A DNA stretch of 64,000 nucleotides from Acuticoccus sp051016205 (lineage in GTDB: Bacteria > Pseudomonadota > Alphaproteobacteria > Rhizobiales > Amorphaceae): NCBI GenBank assembly GCA_051016205.1, contig CP136534.1, positions 5,518,001 through 5,582,000 of the forward strand, written 5' to 3'. Below, in pieces: positions 19,187 through 28,074 of this stretch (position 1 is its first letter; the number at the start of each line of letters is the position of its first letter). The translations under genes were made by a program, and so were the position numbers. A model generated the notes under the pieces. It was given only the letters and a program-made list of their open reading frames with translations, was not told the origin of the DNA and ran no database searches.

Positions 19187-20327
19187 GGTCGGTCTTCTCC
19201 CAGGAGAAGCCGCCGTCCGCCTCGGGCTCGCGGCCGAAGTGGCCATATGCTGCCGTGCGCGCGTAAATGGGACGGTTGAGCGAAAGCTTTTTGCGGATGC
19301 CGCGCGGCGACAGGTCCATCACGTTGGCGATCGCGGCTTCGATGGCAGCGTCAGGCACCTTCCCGGTGCCGCTGGTATCCACATAGATGGACAGGGGCTT
19401 TGAAACGCCGATGGCATAGGCAAGCTGTATCAGGCAGCGGTCGGCAAGGTCCCCAGCCACCACGTTCTTGGCAAGATAGCGGGCAGCGTACGCGGCCGAG
19501 CGGTCCACCTTCGTGGGATCCTTGCCGGAAAACGCACCGCCGCCGTGGTGGGCTGCGCCGCCATAGGTGTCGACGATGATCTTGCGGCCGGTCAGCCCAC
19601 AGTCCCCGTCAGGACCGCCGATGACGAACTTGCCTGTGGGGTTGATGTACCAGACCGTCTCCTCAGTCAGCCACGCCTCAGGCATGACGGACCGCACGAT
19701 GGGCTCCACAACCGCGCGCACGTCATCGGAGCTCATGGACGGGTCGGTGTGTTGTGTGGAGACGACGATGGATGTGCAGGCCACAGGTTTGCCGTGCTCG
19801 TAACGCAGCGTCACCTGACTCTTGGCATCCGGGCCGAGGGTGGCGGCAGCGCCCGATTTGCGGGCCGTTGCCATCTCTTGAAGGATCTTGTGGGAGTAGT
19901 GGATGGGCGCTGGCATCAAGACAGGCGTTTCGCGGCAGGCAAAGCCGAACATGATGCCCTGGTCGCCCGCCCCTTCGTCCTTGTTGCCTTTGGCATCAAC
20001 GCCTTGGGCAATGTCGGCGGACTGAGCGTGAAGGTGAATGGCAACCTGCGCAGTGTCCCAGTGGAAGCCGTCCTGCTCGTAACCGATGTCCTTGATGGCC
20101 GCGCGCGCCAACGCTTCCACGGTGTCGTGGGTGATGGAGGAGGGTCCGCGCGTCTCCCCCGCAATCACCACGCGATTGGTGGTGGCGAGCGTTTCGCAGG
20201 CAACGCGCGCCTCAGGCATTTCGGCCAGGAACGCGTCCACCACCTCGTCGGATATGCGGTCGCACACTTTGTCAGGGTGGCCTTCGGACACCGATTCACT
20301 GGAAAACAAGTAGGATTCACGCGCCAC
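19158..20327 (-). CDS. metK: S-adenosylmethionine synthetase
   Basis: 389 aa. SSESVSEGHPDKVCDRISDEVVDAF, GAGDQGIMFG, GGGAFSGKDPTKVDRSAAY and the C-terminal HFGRE motif are all standard MetK. It makes SAM from methionine and ATP. The start is GTG 20325-20327 behind AAGGG. It is followed with overlap by the TrmB fusion, a SAM user, and preceded by a 444-bp gap to the PraR-like gene. I looked for a SAM riboswitch in that gap and could not support one. Confidence 0.96.
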   Translation of the reverse strand: MARESYLFSSESVSEGHPDKVCDRISDEVVDAFLAEMPEARVACETLATTNRVVIAGETRGPSSITHDTVEALARAAIKDIGYEQDGFHWDTAQVAIHLHAQSADIAQGVDAKGNKDEGAGDQGIMFGFACRETPVLMPAPIHYSHKILQEMATARKSGAAATLGPDAKSQVTLRYEHGKPVACTSIVVSTQHTDPSMSSDDVRAVVEPIVRSVMPEAWLTEETVWYINPTGKFVIGGPDGDCGLTGRKIIVDTYGGAAHHGGGAFSGKDPTKVDRSAAYAARYLAKNVVAGDLADRCLIQLAYAIGVSKPLSIYVDTSGTGKVPDAAIEAAIANVMDLSPRGIRKKLSLNRPIYARTAAYGHFGREPEADGGFSWEKTDLADELQNAV

Positions 20328-20519
20328 GTTGAAGCACCCTTATGGCCAGAATGGAGCGTGCGCCCGTCTGACGCTGCCAGAATCGGGAAGTCGCTCGAAA
20401 CGCGATGATGAGGCCGGCGCGGACGCGGGCCTATGGATCGCGCGTCATACAGCAATTCGCCCGGTTTGGGTCAAGGGTGCGCGATGCAATTCAGCGTCTC
20501 CGGCCGTCGAGCATGTCCC

Positions 20520-20620
20520 GCACCATGAGAGCGGTGCCCGATCCGGCTGGATTCCGGTCAGACCGCAACGGCTCATTTGAGCACGGCACAATCCGATCAG
20601 TTTGGCTCAAACTGACCGGG
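20520..20620. repeat. Palindrome-rich mosaic in the 444-bp metK-praR gap
   Basis: Contains the perfect palindrome GCTCATTTGAGC (20571-20582) and, 13 bp on, CAGTTTG-GCT-CAAACTG (20598-20614), whose arms extend to GATCAGTTTG/CAAACTGACC with one mismatch, plus CCGGTCAGACCG nearby. An open frame on the minus strand (20491-20703) crosses it but shows no ribosome site or domain. The arrangement resembles an intergenic repeat unit; only one copy is in this window. Confidence 0.45.
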
Positions 20621-20733
20621 TGAAGGCGTGTTCGCACCAATATCTGGCGCCAGAGGCTTGCGACCACCTCGCCCTGAGGTTGCGTCGATTGGCTGATAAT
20701 CAACCGTCATCAGGCGGCACGGGTTGCGTTGGC

Positions 20734-20759
20734 GCCAGCCGTCTTCAACGACGGCTGGC
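20734..20759 (-). terminator. Strong hairpin downstream of the PraR-like gene
   Basis: Perfect ten-base arms GCCAGCCGTC (20734-20743) and GACGGCTGGC (20750-20759) with a six-base loop, 12 bp after the stop of the regulator gene. There is no U-tract after it, so it may be a Rho-assisted terminator or an mRNA-end stabiliser. Confidence 0.5.
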
Positions 20760-20771
20760 AGTGCGTGTTCC

Positions 20772-21188
20772 TTAGTGGCGCACGCTGTCGGCCAGGGTCT
20801 CCACCAAGTCGATAACCCGGCGCCTCACCCGTGCATCGCCAATGCGGCTGAAGGCTTTGGCAAGGGCGTGGGCTTCGCTCGTCGTCCCGTAGGACACGTC
20901 GAACGAGGCGCCTGCATCTTCAGCGAACCCGTAGCTCGCTGTGTTGTCGGGCGGGGTTGCCGCCTCTTCGAAGAAGAAGGACACCGGCACGTCGAGGATC
21001 TTGGAGATTTCCTGCAAACGGCTGGCACCAATGCGGTTGGCGCCCTTCTCATATTTTTGAACCTGTTGAAAGGTGACACCGAGCTGGTCGCCAAGCTTCT
21101 CCTGGGTCATCCCCAACATAGTCCGGCGCATCTTGAGCCGGCTACCGACGTAAATGTCGATCGGATTGGGCTGCTTACGGGGGGCCAT
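20772..21188 (-). CDS. praR: XRE-family transcriptional regulator, PraR-like
   Basis: 138 aa from ATG 21188. The N-terminal helix-turn-helix (KPNPIDIYVGSRLKMRRTMLGM-type start, TQEKLGDQLGVTFQQVQKYEKG, NRIGASRLQEISKIL) and the FFFEE segment match the PraR/PhrR-like family of rhizobia, which represses attachment and symbiosis or quorum-linked genes there. A GTG at 21206 in frame is an alternative start with similar weak ribosome signals. It lies between lnt and metK in the conserved Hyphomicrobiales order and is probably autoregulated from the AT-rich upstream region. The symbol is assigned by family resemblance. Confidence 0.82.
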   Translation of the reverse strand: MAPRKQPNPIDIYVGSRLKMRRTMLGMTQEKLGDQLGVTFQQVQKYEKGANRIGASRLQEISKILDVPVSFFFEEAATPPDNTASYGFAEDAGASFDVSYGTTSEAHALAKAFSRIGDARVRRRVIDLVETLADSVRH

Positions 21189-21344
21189 CGCCTCACACTG
21201 TCTCACTCGTCTGCCTCACCAATACTCTGGCTTGCGTCGGTCTGGAAGCTTTGATCCAGGCGCCTAAGCAAGCACTCCCATCATGTGAGGCAAACGGCGG
21301 TATACCCCAACCGGTTGCAGCAAAACAAGTAAAAAGTGTTATAA

Positions 21345-21363
21345 TTGCACGCAATTTGTGCAA
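21345..21363 (-). promoter_or_regulatory. AT-rich promoter/operator candidate upstream of the PraR-like gene
   Basis: Inverted repeat TTGCAC-N7-GTGCAA (21345-21363), embedded in the most AT-rich stretch of the neighbourhood (about 21325-21363), between lnt and the regulator start 160 bp away. On the minus strand TTGCAC and TATAAC could be promoter boxes, but their spacing is short. Regulator and exact promoter are not established. Confidence 0.3.
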
Positions 21364-21369
21364 AGGTCG

Positions 21370-22953
21370 TCACCGGTTGTGAAGACCGATGCGACCGTCA
21401 CGGATGCGGCGGCGCCACAATAGCGCCAGACCGGTGAGGGCGAGGATCAGCATCGGCCCATCGCCCCAAATCCCGTAAAAGGTCGCACGGGGAGCTGGCA
21501 GGGGGCTGTCCAGATAGCCCACCGTGTTGAGGGCCATGCGCTCCATAACGCGCCCGTTGGCATCGATGATCGCCGAAATCCCCGTGTTGGCCGCGCGCAC
21601 CACAGGAACGCCGCGCTCGATGGCCCTCAGCGCGGCGTGACGCAGGTGCTGGCGCGGCCCCGGCGTGTTGCCGAACCAGGCATCGTTGGTGACGTTCACG
21701 ATCCACGCTGCATCCGCGGACGTGAAGTGGGGGAAGATCACCTCATAGCAGATCATCGGCTGGACGGGGGGCACGCCGGGAATGGTGACGGTGGTTGCGG
21801 CGGTGCCTGCGCGAAAGTCGCTCGCCCCTTCCACGAGCGCTGTGAGGCCAAGCCGGCTCAACACGTCCGAAAGGGGCAAATACTCACCGAAGGGGACAAG
21901 GCGCACCTTGTCGTAGCGCTCCACCACGTCGCCTGTCTCGTCGATGACGAGGACGGTGTTGTAGGCCCGGCGTGTCTGCCCCTCCCCTTCCACCATCACC
22001 GCGCCTGCAAAGAGTGTGGCACTTGGTTTGAGGGCCGCCGCCAACTCCTGGGACTGAAGGGTGGGCGATGCATAAAGGAAGGGGATGGAGGTCTCAGGCC
22101 ACACCACAATGTCGTAAGCCGGCCCCTCGGCCGTCAGTCCCAGAAGGCGGGCATAGATGGCCTGGCGCAGGTCAGGCCGCCATTTGTCGCGCTGGGGGAT
22201 GGAGGGTTGGACGATGCGCACCACCGGCGCGTCCTCGGGCACGGCGGGCGCACTGGCCTGCCACGCCGCACCGAAGGCGACCATTGCAGCGGCCAGCCCG
22301 CCGACCGCAAGGGCGGGTTTGCGTCCGCCACGGACGAGCAACCAGGCCGGCAAAGCGCCAATTAGCACTGCGGGGACGGCAAGGCCATTCACCCCGACAA
22401 GGGCGGCGGACTGGGCCAGAAGTGCGCTGGGTGTCAGATGGTAGCCGGCAACGTTCCAGGGAAAGCCTGTGAAGAGGAGCCCGCGCAATCCTTCCGTAAG
22501 GCCAAGGGCAAACGCCAAGGCAACGGCGGTGGGCACCACGCGCGGCGGCGCAAGTCCGGCCAGCACTGCAGCAACGGCATGAAAAGGGGTCAAAAGGAGA
22601 GGCAGCCCCAGGACGCCAAGGGGCAGTAGCGGACCGAAGGTCTGCGCGTCCACCGTGAAGGCAACGCCCACCCACCAAAGGCCCGCCAGATGGGTGGCAA
22701 AACCGAAGGCAGCACCGGCAAGCGCCCTGTCGAACCAAGGGCGCCGGGCATTCTTCGACGCCACCAGCACACCGACGAGGATGCTGTAGCCGGCAATGGC
22801 CGGCAACAGGTCGAACGGCGGCAAGGTGAGGGCCACAAGCGCCCCTGAGAGGGCAGCGGCAAGGAGGCGAACCCACCGCCGTGCACCCAGCGCTTGAAGG
22901 CGTACGGCGATGACGTCCAGGCTAGGCCTCGTTTGGCTGCTCCTCGCCCTCAC
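21370..22953 (-). CDS. lnt: Apolipoprotein N-acyltransferase
   Basis: 527 aa. About eight N-terminal membrane segments (LTLPPFDLLPAIAGYSILVG etc.) followed by a periplasmic nitrilase domain from about residue 235 with the Glu-Lys-Cys triad in VWPETSIPF, YDKVRLVPFGEYLP and MICYEVIFP. It adds the third acyl chain to lipoproteins. The only usable start in frame is GTG at 22953, overlapping the corC stop by 32 bp; the region before the first membrane helix is family-typical in length. Downstream gene in the phoH-ybeY-corC-lnt operon. Confidence 0.93.
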   Translation of the reverse strand: MRARSSQTRPSLDVIAVRLQALGARRWVRLLAAALSGALVALTLPPFDLLPAIAGYSILVGVLVASKNARRPWFDRALAGAAFGFATHLAGLWWVGVAFTVDAQTFGPLLPLGVLGLPLLLTPFHAVAAVLAGLAPPRVVPTAVALAFALGLTEGLRGLLFTGFPWNVAGYHLTPSALLAQSAALVGVNGLAVPAVLIGALPAWLLVRGGRKPALAVGGLAAAMVAFGAAWQASAPAVPEDAPVVRIVQPSIPQRDKWRPDLRQAIYARLLGLTAEGPAYDIVVWPETSIPFLYASPTLQSQELAAALKPSATLFAGAVMVEGEGQTRRAYNTVLVIDETGDVVERYDKVRLVPFGEYLPLSDVLSRLGLTALVEGASDFRAGTAATTVTIPGVPPVQPMICYEVIFPHFTSADAAWIVNVTNDAWFGNTPGPRQHLRHAALRAIERGVPVVRAANTGISAIIDANGRVMERMALNTVGYLDSPLPAPRATFYGIWGDGPMLILALTGLALLWRRRIRDGRIGLHNR

Positions 22954-23911
22954 CCTCCTGGCGCGGGGGCCGATAGGTGACCTTCACCCGCTTGATGCGC
23001 CGCGGGTCGGCATCCAACACCTCGAACTCGTACCCCGGCAAACTCTCCGAGGAGACGAGTTCCCCGCGCACAGGAACGCGGCCCAGAATCGCAAAGACGA
23101 TCCCGCCAAGGGTGTCCACATCCTCAAGCGTGTCTTTGGGGAAGGGCACGCCCGCCTCCTGGGCGAAGTCGTCCACGGCCACACGGGCATCGGCGTACCA
23201 CGTGCCCTCTCCCGCAGCGGTCATTGTGGGCTCGTCAGGCCAGTCGTACTCGTCCTCAATGTCGCCGACGACGGTCTCGATCAGGTCTTCCAGGGACACC
23301 AGACCATCTGTGCCGCCATACTCGTCCACCACCAAAGCGAGCTGCACCCGTGCGGCCTGCATGCGCACCATCAGATCCATGGCAGGCATGGACGGCGGCA
23401 CGAACAGGATGGGGCGCACGATATCGAGATCGCTCAAGGTGCGGCTGAGGTCGACGGCACCGAAATTGAGGCCGTTGTCGCCAGAACTTGCATCCTCGGC
23501 CACGCGGATCATCACGTCCTTGGCGTGCACAAACCCGACGGGATCGTCCAGCGTCTCGCCATAAACGGGAAGGCGCGAATGGCCGGCATTGCGGTAGGTC
23601 TTGATCAGCTCGCTGAGCGAGATGGTCTCGGCCACCGCATCGATGTCGGCGCGCGGCACCATCACGTCCAGAATGCGCACATCGCGCAGGCTGAGGATAT
23701 TCTGTAGTAGCTGACGCTCTTCGGCGGAGAAGATGGAATCTTCACCGGTATCGTTGGCAAGAGCGTTCGCCAGGTTTTCACGCAGGCCTTCTGTGGGGCG
23801 AAGGCCAAAGACGGTCAGGACGCGGTCGAACCAGCCATCCTCACCCTCGGTTTTGGTTGCGGCGACCGTGCCGTTCTGCACGGCCGCGTGGGGACTATCT
23901 GCGTCGGCCAT
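22922..23911 (-). CDS. corC: CorC/HlyC-family CBS-domain protein
   Basis: 329 aa, soluble form without the DUF21 membrane domain. Tandem CBS domains at about residues 75-205 (VMVPRADIDAV, RLPVYGETLDDPVGFVHAKD, VVDEYGGTDGLVSLEDLIE) and a C-terminal CorC_HlyC transporter-associated domain at about 225-310 (LGGIVFAILGRVPVRGE). The family is linked to magnesium/cobalt efflux control and membrane stress. The adjacency ybeY-corC-lnt is conserved in proteobacteria. ATG follows AAGGA. Confidence 0.9.
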   Translation of the reverse strand: MADADSPHAAVQNGTVAATKTEGEDGWFDRVLTVFGLRPTEGLRENLANALANDTGEDSIFSAEERQLLQNILSLRDVRILDVMVPRADIDAVAETISLSELIKTYRNAGHSRLPVYGETLDDPVGFVHAKDVMIRVAEDASSGDNGLNFGAVDLSRTLSDLDIVRPILFVPPSMPAMDLMVRMQAARVQLALVVDEYGGTDGLVSLEDLIETVVGDIEDEYDWPDEPTMTAAGEGTWYADARVAVDDFAQEAGVPFPKDTLEDVDTLGGIVFAILGRVPVRGELVSSESLPGYEFEVLDADPRRIKRVKVTYRPPRQEGEGEEQPNEA

Positions 23912-23947
23912 CTGTCCTTCTAGCGTTGGGGTTCGCCCAGCGCTCTC

Positions 23948-24475
23948 TCAACTCCCCTCATAGGGGTCGGCAATGCCGAGCCCCCCAAGTATGGCGATCT
24001 CCCGCCGCTCCATCTCCAAGCGCTCGTCCTCACGCACATGGTCGTGCCCAAGCAGATGGAGCAGCCCATGTAAGGTCAGGTGGGTTGCGTGCGCCGTCAA
24101 GGGGCGGTTGCGCTCTTCGGCTTCGCGATTGAGTTGTCCCCATGCCAGAACGATCCCGCCCAGAAATACCGCCTCTCCGGGAGCCGCCGTTTCGCCTGAG
24201 GGAAACGCCAGCACATTGGTGGGCCCCTCCTTGCCACGGTGGCGGGCATTGAGGGCGGCGATGCGCTGATCGTCGGCAAAGACAATGTCGAGGGTGGCGG
24301 AGGTGTCGGGCGCGTCCTCCCCGTCCGCCACAGCCTTCAGCACAGTCCCGCACAAGGTCTCAACGTCGATGGAGCGCCAGCCCTCCGCCTCCACCAGCAA
24401 TGTGGCGCGCAAGGTCGGCGGACCCACGAGATGGTCGTCCTCGTCGGCGATGTCCTCAGTATCGGCAGCGTTCAC
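23948..24475 (-). CDS. ybeY: Endoribonuclease YbeY (rRNA maturation factor)
   Basis: 175 aa. Zinc-binding motif HGLLHLLGHDH near the C-terminus is diagnostic. It acts in 16S rRNA 3'-end maturation and ribosome quality control. The GTG start overlaps the phoH stop by four bases (GTGA), so it is co-translated with phoH. Confidence 0.93.
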   Translation of the reverse strand: MNAADTEDIADEDDHLVGPPTLRATLLVEAEGWRSIDVETLCGTVLKAVADGEDAPDTSATLDIVFADDQRIAALNARHRGKEGPTNVLAFPSGETAAPGEAVFLGGIVLAWGQLNREAEERNRPLTAHATHLTLHGLLHLLGHDHVREDERLEMERREIAILGGLGIADPYEGS

Positions 24476-25497
24476 GGGGTGTCGGCACTCTGGCCGCCGG
24501 CGCCATTGTCCTTCCCGCGCGCGGTGTCGGCGTCGTAGGCGGAGACGATGCGCGCCACAAGCTCGTGCCGCACAACGTCCTCGGCGCGAAAGCGAACGGT
24601 GGAGATCCCCTTCACGTCGCCAAGGATGCGCAGCGCGTCTTTCAGGCCAGATTGAACGCCGCCCGGAAGGTCCACCTGGGAGGGATCGCCCGTCACGATC
24701 ATGCGCGAGTTCTCCCCGAGCCGGGTCAAAAACATCTTCATCTGCATGGTGGTGGTGTTTTGCGCCTCGTCCAAAATGGCGACGGCATGCGACAATGTGC
24801 GTCCGCGCATGAAGGCGAGAGGGGCCACCTCGATCATCCCCGACTGGAGACCGCGCTCCACCTTTTCGGCAGGCATCATCTCGTAAAGGGCGTCGTAGAG
24901 GGGACGCAGGTATGGGTCTACCTTCTCCTTCATGTCGCCTGGTAGGAAGCCGAGCCGCTCGCCCGCCTCCACAGCGGGGCGCGAGAGGATGATGCGCTCG
25001 GCAAGCCCCCGCTCAAGGCACTGGGCGGCAAAGGCGACGGCCAGGAAGGTCTTGCCCGTGCCCGCAGGGCCCACGCCGAACACCATCTCCCGGTCTTCCA
25101 TGGCGCGGATGTAGGCATTCTGGGTGGGCGAGCGGGCCTCCACCGAGCGCTTGCGCGTTGCAATGCGGGCCACCGTGTCGGGCCGGCCGATTTCCGGCAA
25201 GGCGAGCTGGCGATCCTTGTTGCGGGCCATGCGCACCGCGCCTTCCACATCGGCAAGCTCGATCCCGTGGCCTTTCTTCAGGCGCCCGTAAAGGTGCTGG
25301 AGGGCATGGCGGGCCTGTGCGCAGGCCTCTTCGGAGCCGCTGATGGAGACCTCGTTGCCCCTGGCGACAGCATCCACACCAAGGCGCTGTTCGATGGTCG
25401 CCAGATGCTGGTCGTATTGGCCGAACAACTCCACAGCCAAGCGGTTGTCGTCGAAGGCGAGCGCCATCGTCTCCACGCCCGGCGTCGGCTCGCCCAT
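24472..25497 (-). CDS. phoH: PhoH family ATPase
   Basis: 341 aa. An N-terminal KH-like segment precedes the ATPase: Walker A GPAGTGKTFLA and Walker B AILDEAQNT, with LPGGVQSGLKDAL at the C-terminal end. Together with YbeY it is thought to act in RNA metabolism. The ATG (MGEPTPG) shares one base with the miaB stop (TGATG); a TTG one codon upstream is less likely. Confidence 0.92.
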   Translation of the reverse strand: MGEPTPGVETMALAFDDNRLAVELFGQYDQHLATIEQRLGVDAVARGNEVSISGSEEACAQARHALQHLYGRLKKGHGIELADVEGAVRMARNKDRQLALPEIGRPDTVARIATRKRSVEARSPTQNAYIRAMEDREMVFGVGPAGTGKTFLAVAFAAQCLERGLAERIILSRPAVEAGERLGFLPGDMKEKVDPYLRPLYDALYEMMPAEKVERGLQSGMIEVAPLAFMRGRTLSHAVAILDEAQNTTTMQMKMFLTRLGENSRMIVTGDPSQVDLPGGVQSGLKDALRILGDVKGISTVRFRAEDVVRHELVARIVSAYDADTARGKDNGAGGQSADTP

Positions 25498-26864
25498 CAA
25501 GCGGCGCGACTCCTTGGGTCGGTGCGCGCGCGATGCGCCACGTCGCCGAAGAGGCTGTTGCCGGCCATCTCCTCAATCACAACGTCCACCAGTTCACCCC
25601 GCAGGCCAGCGTCTTGTGGAATATGGACAGGCTGCAGGTAAGGTGAGCGCCCCACCCACTGGCCGGGCTTGCGGCCAGGCTTTTCGATGAGGACGGGAAG
25701 GGTCCTGCCCACACAGCTCCTGTTGAAGGCCGCCGCCTGCTCCGTCAAAAGCGCCTGCAGCCGACTGAGACGATGAGATTTGACCGTCTCAGGCACCTGA
25801 TCGTCTCGCGTGGCGGCAGGCGTGCCCGGCCGCGGGGAGTACTTGAAGGAATAGGCGGCCGCATAGCCTACGGTGCGCACAAGGTCCATCGTTGCCTCAA
25901 AGTCCGCCTCGCTCTCGCCAGGGAAACCGACGATGAAATCCCCCGACAGGGCAAGGTCGGGCCGCGCGGCGCGGATCCTTGCGATCAGCTCCACGTAGGC
26001 GGCGGCCGTGTGCTTGCGGTTCATGGCCTTCAACACGCCGTTAGAGCCGGACTGCACGGGAAGATGCAGGTAGGGCATCAGCTTTGGCGCGTCGCGGTGG
26101 GCGGCGATAAGGCTTTCATCCATGTCGTTGGGATGGCTCGTGGTGTAGCGCAGGCGCGCCAGGCCATCGATGTCGCACAAGGCGGCGATGAGGTCGGCTA
26201 GCCGTGCCGTCCCGCCCCGCCCATCGGCGCCGTGATAGGCGTTGACGTTCTGGCCCAGCAGCGTCACCTCGCGCACGCCCGCCTCGGCAAGCCTCTGGGC
26301 TTCGTCCACAATGTGGGCGAGGGGGCGCGAGACCTCTGCCCCGCGGGTGTAGGGCACCACGCAGAACGAGCAGAACTTGTCGCACCCTTCCTGCACCGTC
26401 AGGAACGCCGTCACCCCGCGCGAGGCGATCACCTTGCGGGCCGGTGCTGCCAAGTGGTCGAACTTGTCTTCTGCCGGAAAGTCCGTGTCCACAGGCTTTG
26501 CCCCCGCCTCGGCCCGTTTCAAAAGGTCGGGCAGGCGGTGGTAGGATTGGGGCCCGACCACGAAATCCACGCGCGGCTGGCGCTTGATGATCTCGGCCCC
26601 TTCGGCCTGGGCAACGCAGCCGGCAATACCGATCATGGCGGGCGCACCGTCGCCGCCGCGGATCTCCTTCAGCCGTCCAAGCTCCGAATAAACTTTTTCG
26701 GCCGCCTTCTCGCGGATATGGCAGGTGTTGAGGAGGATGAGGTCGGCGCCCTCTGCCTCGTCCGCCATCTCATAGCCTTCGCGGGCCAGTTGGTCGGCCA
26801 TGCGCGTCGCATCGTAGACATTCATCTGGCAGCCGTAGCTCTTGATGAAGGCGCGCTTACTCAT
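25497..26864 (-). CDS. miaB: tRNA-2-methylthio-N6-dimethylallyladenosine synthase
   Basis: 455 aa. N-terminal UPF0004 cysteines in SYGCQMN, LNTCHIREKA and GIAGCVAQ; the radical-SAM cluster motif in EGCDKFCSFCVVPYTRG; a C-terminal TRAM domain (GRTLPVLIEK...VDVVIEEM). It methylthiolates i6A37 in tRNA. The frame runs on to 27062 but ATG 26864 (MSKRAF) is the family start and overlaps the acyltransferase stop as ATGA. Confidence 0.95.
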   Translation of the reverse strand: MSKRAFIKSYGCQMNVYDATRMADQLAREGYEMADEAEGADLILLNTCHIREKAAEKVYSELGRLKEIRGGDGAPAMIGIAGCVAQAEGAEIIKRQPRVDFVVGPQSYHRLPDLLKRAEAGAKPVDTDFPAEDKFDHLAAPARKVIASRGVTAFLTVQEGCDKFCSFCVVPYTRGAEVSRPLAHIVDEAQRLAEAGVREVTLLGQNVNAYHGADGRGGTARLADLIAALCDIDGLARLRYTTSHPNDMDESLIAAHRDAPKLMPYLHLPVQSGSNGVLKAMNRKHTAAAYVELIARIRAARPDLALSGDFIVGFPGESEADFEATMDLVRTVGYAAAYSFKYSPRPGTPAATRDDQVPETVKSHRLSRLQALLTEQAAAFNRSCVGRTLPVLIEKPGRKPGQWVGRSPYLQPVHIPQDAGLRGELVDVVIEEMAGNSLFGDVAHRARTDPRSRAA

Positions 26865-27706
26865 GCCGGCGCCCTTTTCAAGCGGCCAGCCGTCGCCTCG
26901 CCCATGAGGCGGCGCACGGTTTCTTCGGCCGTGCGGGCGGTCTGTTTGCGGTCGGCGCCATCGCCGAAGGGCAGCGCGTCGCCCCAGGCCACATCCACGT
27001 CGATCTCTCCATGCTTGAGCACCCACCACAGGTGGGAAGCCATTTCCATATCGCCGTACCACGCGATGCGCGGTTTGTGGAACCGGCCGATGGGCAAGCC
27101 ATGCATCTGGGTATAGTTGACCGCCAGTGGCTGCACGGTGACGGTGTCATTGCCTGAGATGGCCTTGGCTGCCCCACCCACAAGCGCTGTGCGGAAGGGA
27201 AGGACGTGAATGCCGTTGCTGGAGGTGCCTTCGGCAAACAGCACCAGAACATCCCCGCCAGACAAACGGTCCGCAATGGTCTTTGCGACAGCGCCTGTCT
27301 GGGCCCGCCGCTCCCTCTCCACAAAGACCGAGCGTTGCAGTTTGGCGAACAGCCCGAACACGGGCCACGTGGCCACCTCGGACTTCGCGATAAAGGATAG
27401 CGGCATCAGCGAACCCAACACGGTGATGTCCAGCCAGGACACGTGGTTCGCCACCACAAGGAGCGGTCTGTCGGGCGAGGGCGTGCCGTGCTGATGGATG
27501 CGGATGCCGATGAGGCGCGTTGCAGCCCTGTGCCAAAGGAGCGGCAGGGTGCGCGCCATCTTGCGTCGCTTCAGACCGAGCGCGATCAGCTGCAAAGGGA
27601 TCAGCGCCAGGGACAGGAGCGTCAGCCCGACGATGACGAAGACGGCTCTGATTGTCGCCACGTCCACCCTTTCCATCCACCGCCTGCGTGTCTCCACCGG
27701 CAGCAT
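26861..27706 (-). CDS. 1-acyl-sn-glycerol-3-phosphate acyltransferase (PlsC/OlsA family)
   Basis: 281 aa. Membrane helix at about residues 18-42, then acyltransferase motif I NHVSWLDITV, motif III FAEGTSSNG and motif IV-like VQPLAVNYT. It acylates lysophosphatidate or lyso-ornithine lipid; the position before miaB is typical of the rhizobial acyltransferase annotated either way. Start could be ATG 27706 or the ATG ten codons later; neither has a strong ribosome site. Confidence 0.85.
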   Translation of the reverse strand: MLPVETRRRWMERVDVATIRAVFVIVGLTLLSLALIPLQLIALGLKRRKMARTLPLLWHRAATRLIGIRIHQHGTPSPDRPLLVVANHVSWLDITVLGSLMPLSFIAKSEVATWPVFGLFAKLQRSVFVERERRAQTGAVAKTIADRLSGGDVLVLFAEGTSSNGIHVLPFRTALVGGAAKAISGNDTVTVQPLAVNYTQMHGLPIGRFHKPRIAWYGDMEMASHLWWVLKHGEIDVDVAWGDALPFGDGADRKQTARTAEETVRRLMGEATAGRLKRAPA

Positions 27707-27864
27707 CGCGCGCGCTTTTCACAATGCGGCAAAGCAGCCGTTTGGCAAGCACCTCGCCACATTTGAGACCGCCAACGCCAACCCATCCCCAATCGCCACC
27801 GTCACAGCGGACATCAGCGGCCAACCGACGGATGCACCCACAGCCCCACGCGCCTCACTAACAG

Positions 27865-27980
27865 ATTCATGAAGAGACAGAGCCTGACGATCCACAAAGG
27901 CCCGGTGTGGCGGACGTCAGCACCTTTGAACGGCAGACTGGGCAAAAACGCCCGGTTTGGTGAGCGGAGCGTGGGTTGAG
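27865..27980 (+). repeat. Dispersed gene-3'-end element, copy C (diverged)
   Basis: Lies in the 368-bp gap 27707-28074 between the acyltransferase and rimI. AGCCTGACGATCCACAAAGGCCC matches copies A and B in the core, after which similarity fades. Same orientation relative to the gene that ends beside it (rimI) as copies A and B. The rest of the gap holds GC-rich sequence with no gene I can support. Confidence 0.5.
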
Positions 27981-28074
27981 GCGAATTCCCCCTCCGCTGG
28001 GCACACGTGCGTCGGCGGGAGGAACACGCACGGCCCCTGCCGCCGTTCGACATGATGCCACGCCAGAGCGAGGA

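Noticed and set aside
20328..20500. Possible SAM riboswitch upstream of metK
   Set aside because: I could not match the leader to any SAM riboswitch consensus I know; hairpins there are not arranged as in those classes. A covariance search would decide.
26865..27062. N-terminal extension of miaB into the acyltransferase gene
   Set aside because: MSKRAFIKSYGCQMN is the normal MiaB start and overlaps the upstream stop as ATGA.
27869..27979. 36-codon open frame MKRQSLTIHKGP... in repeat copy C
   Set aside because: The frame follows the repeat core; copies A and B have no matching start codon or consistent protein, and there is no ribosome site.
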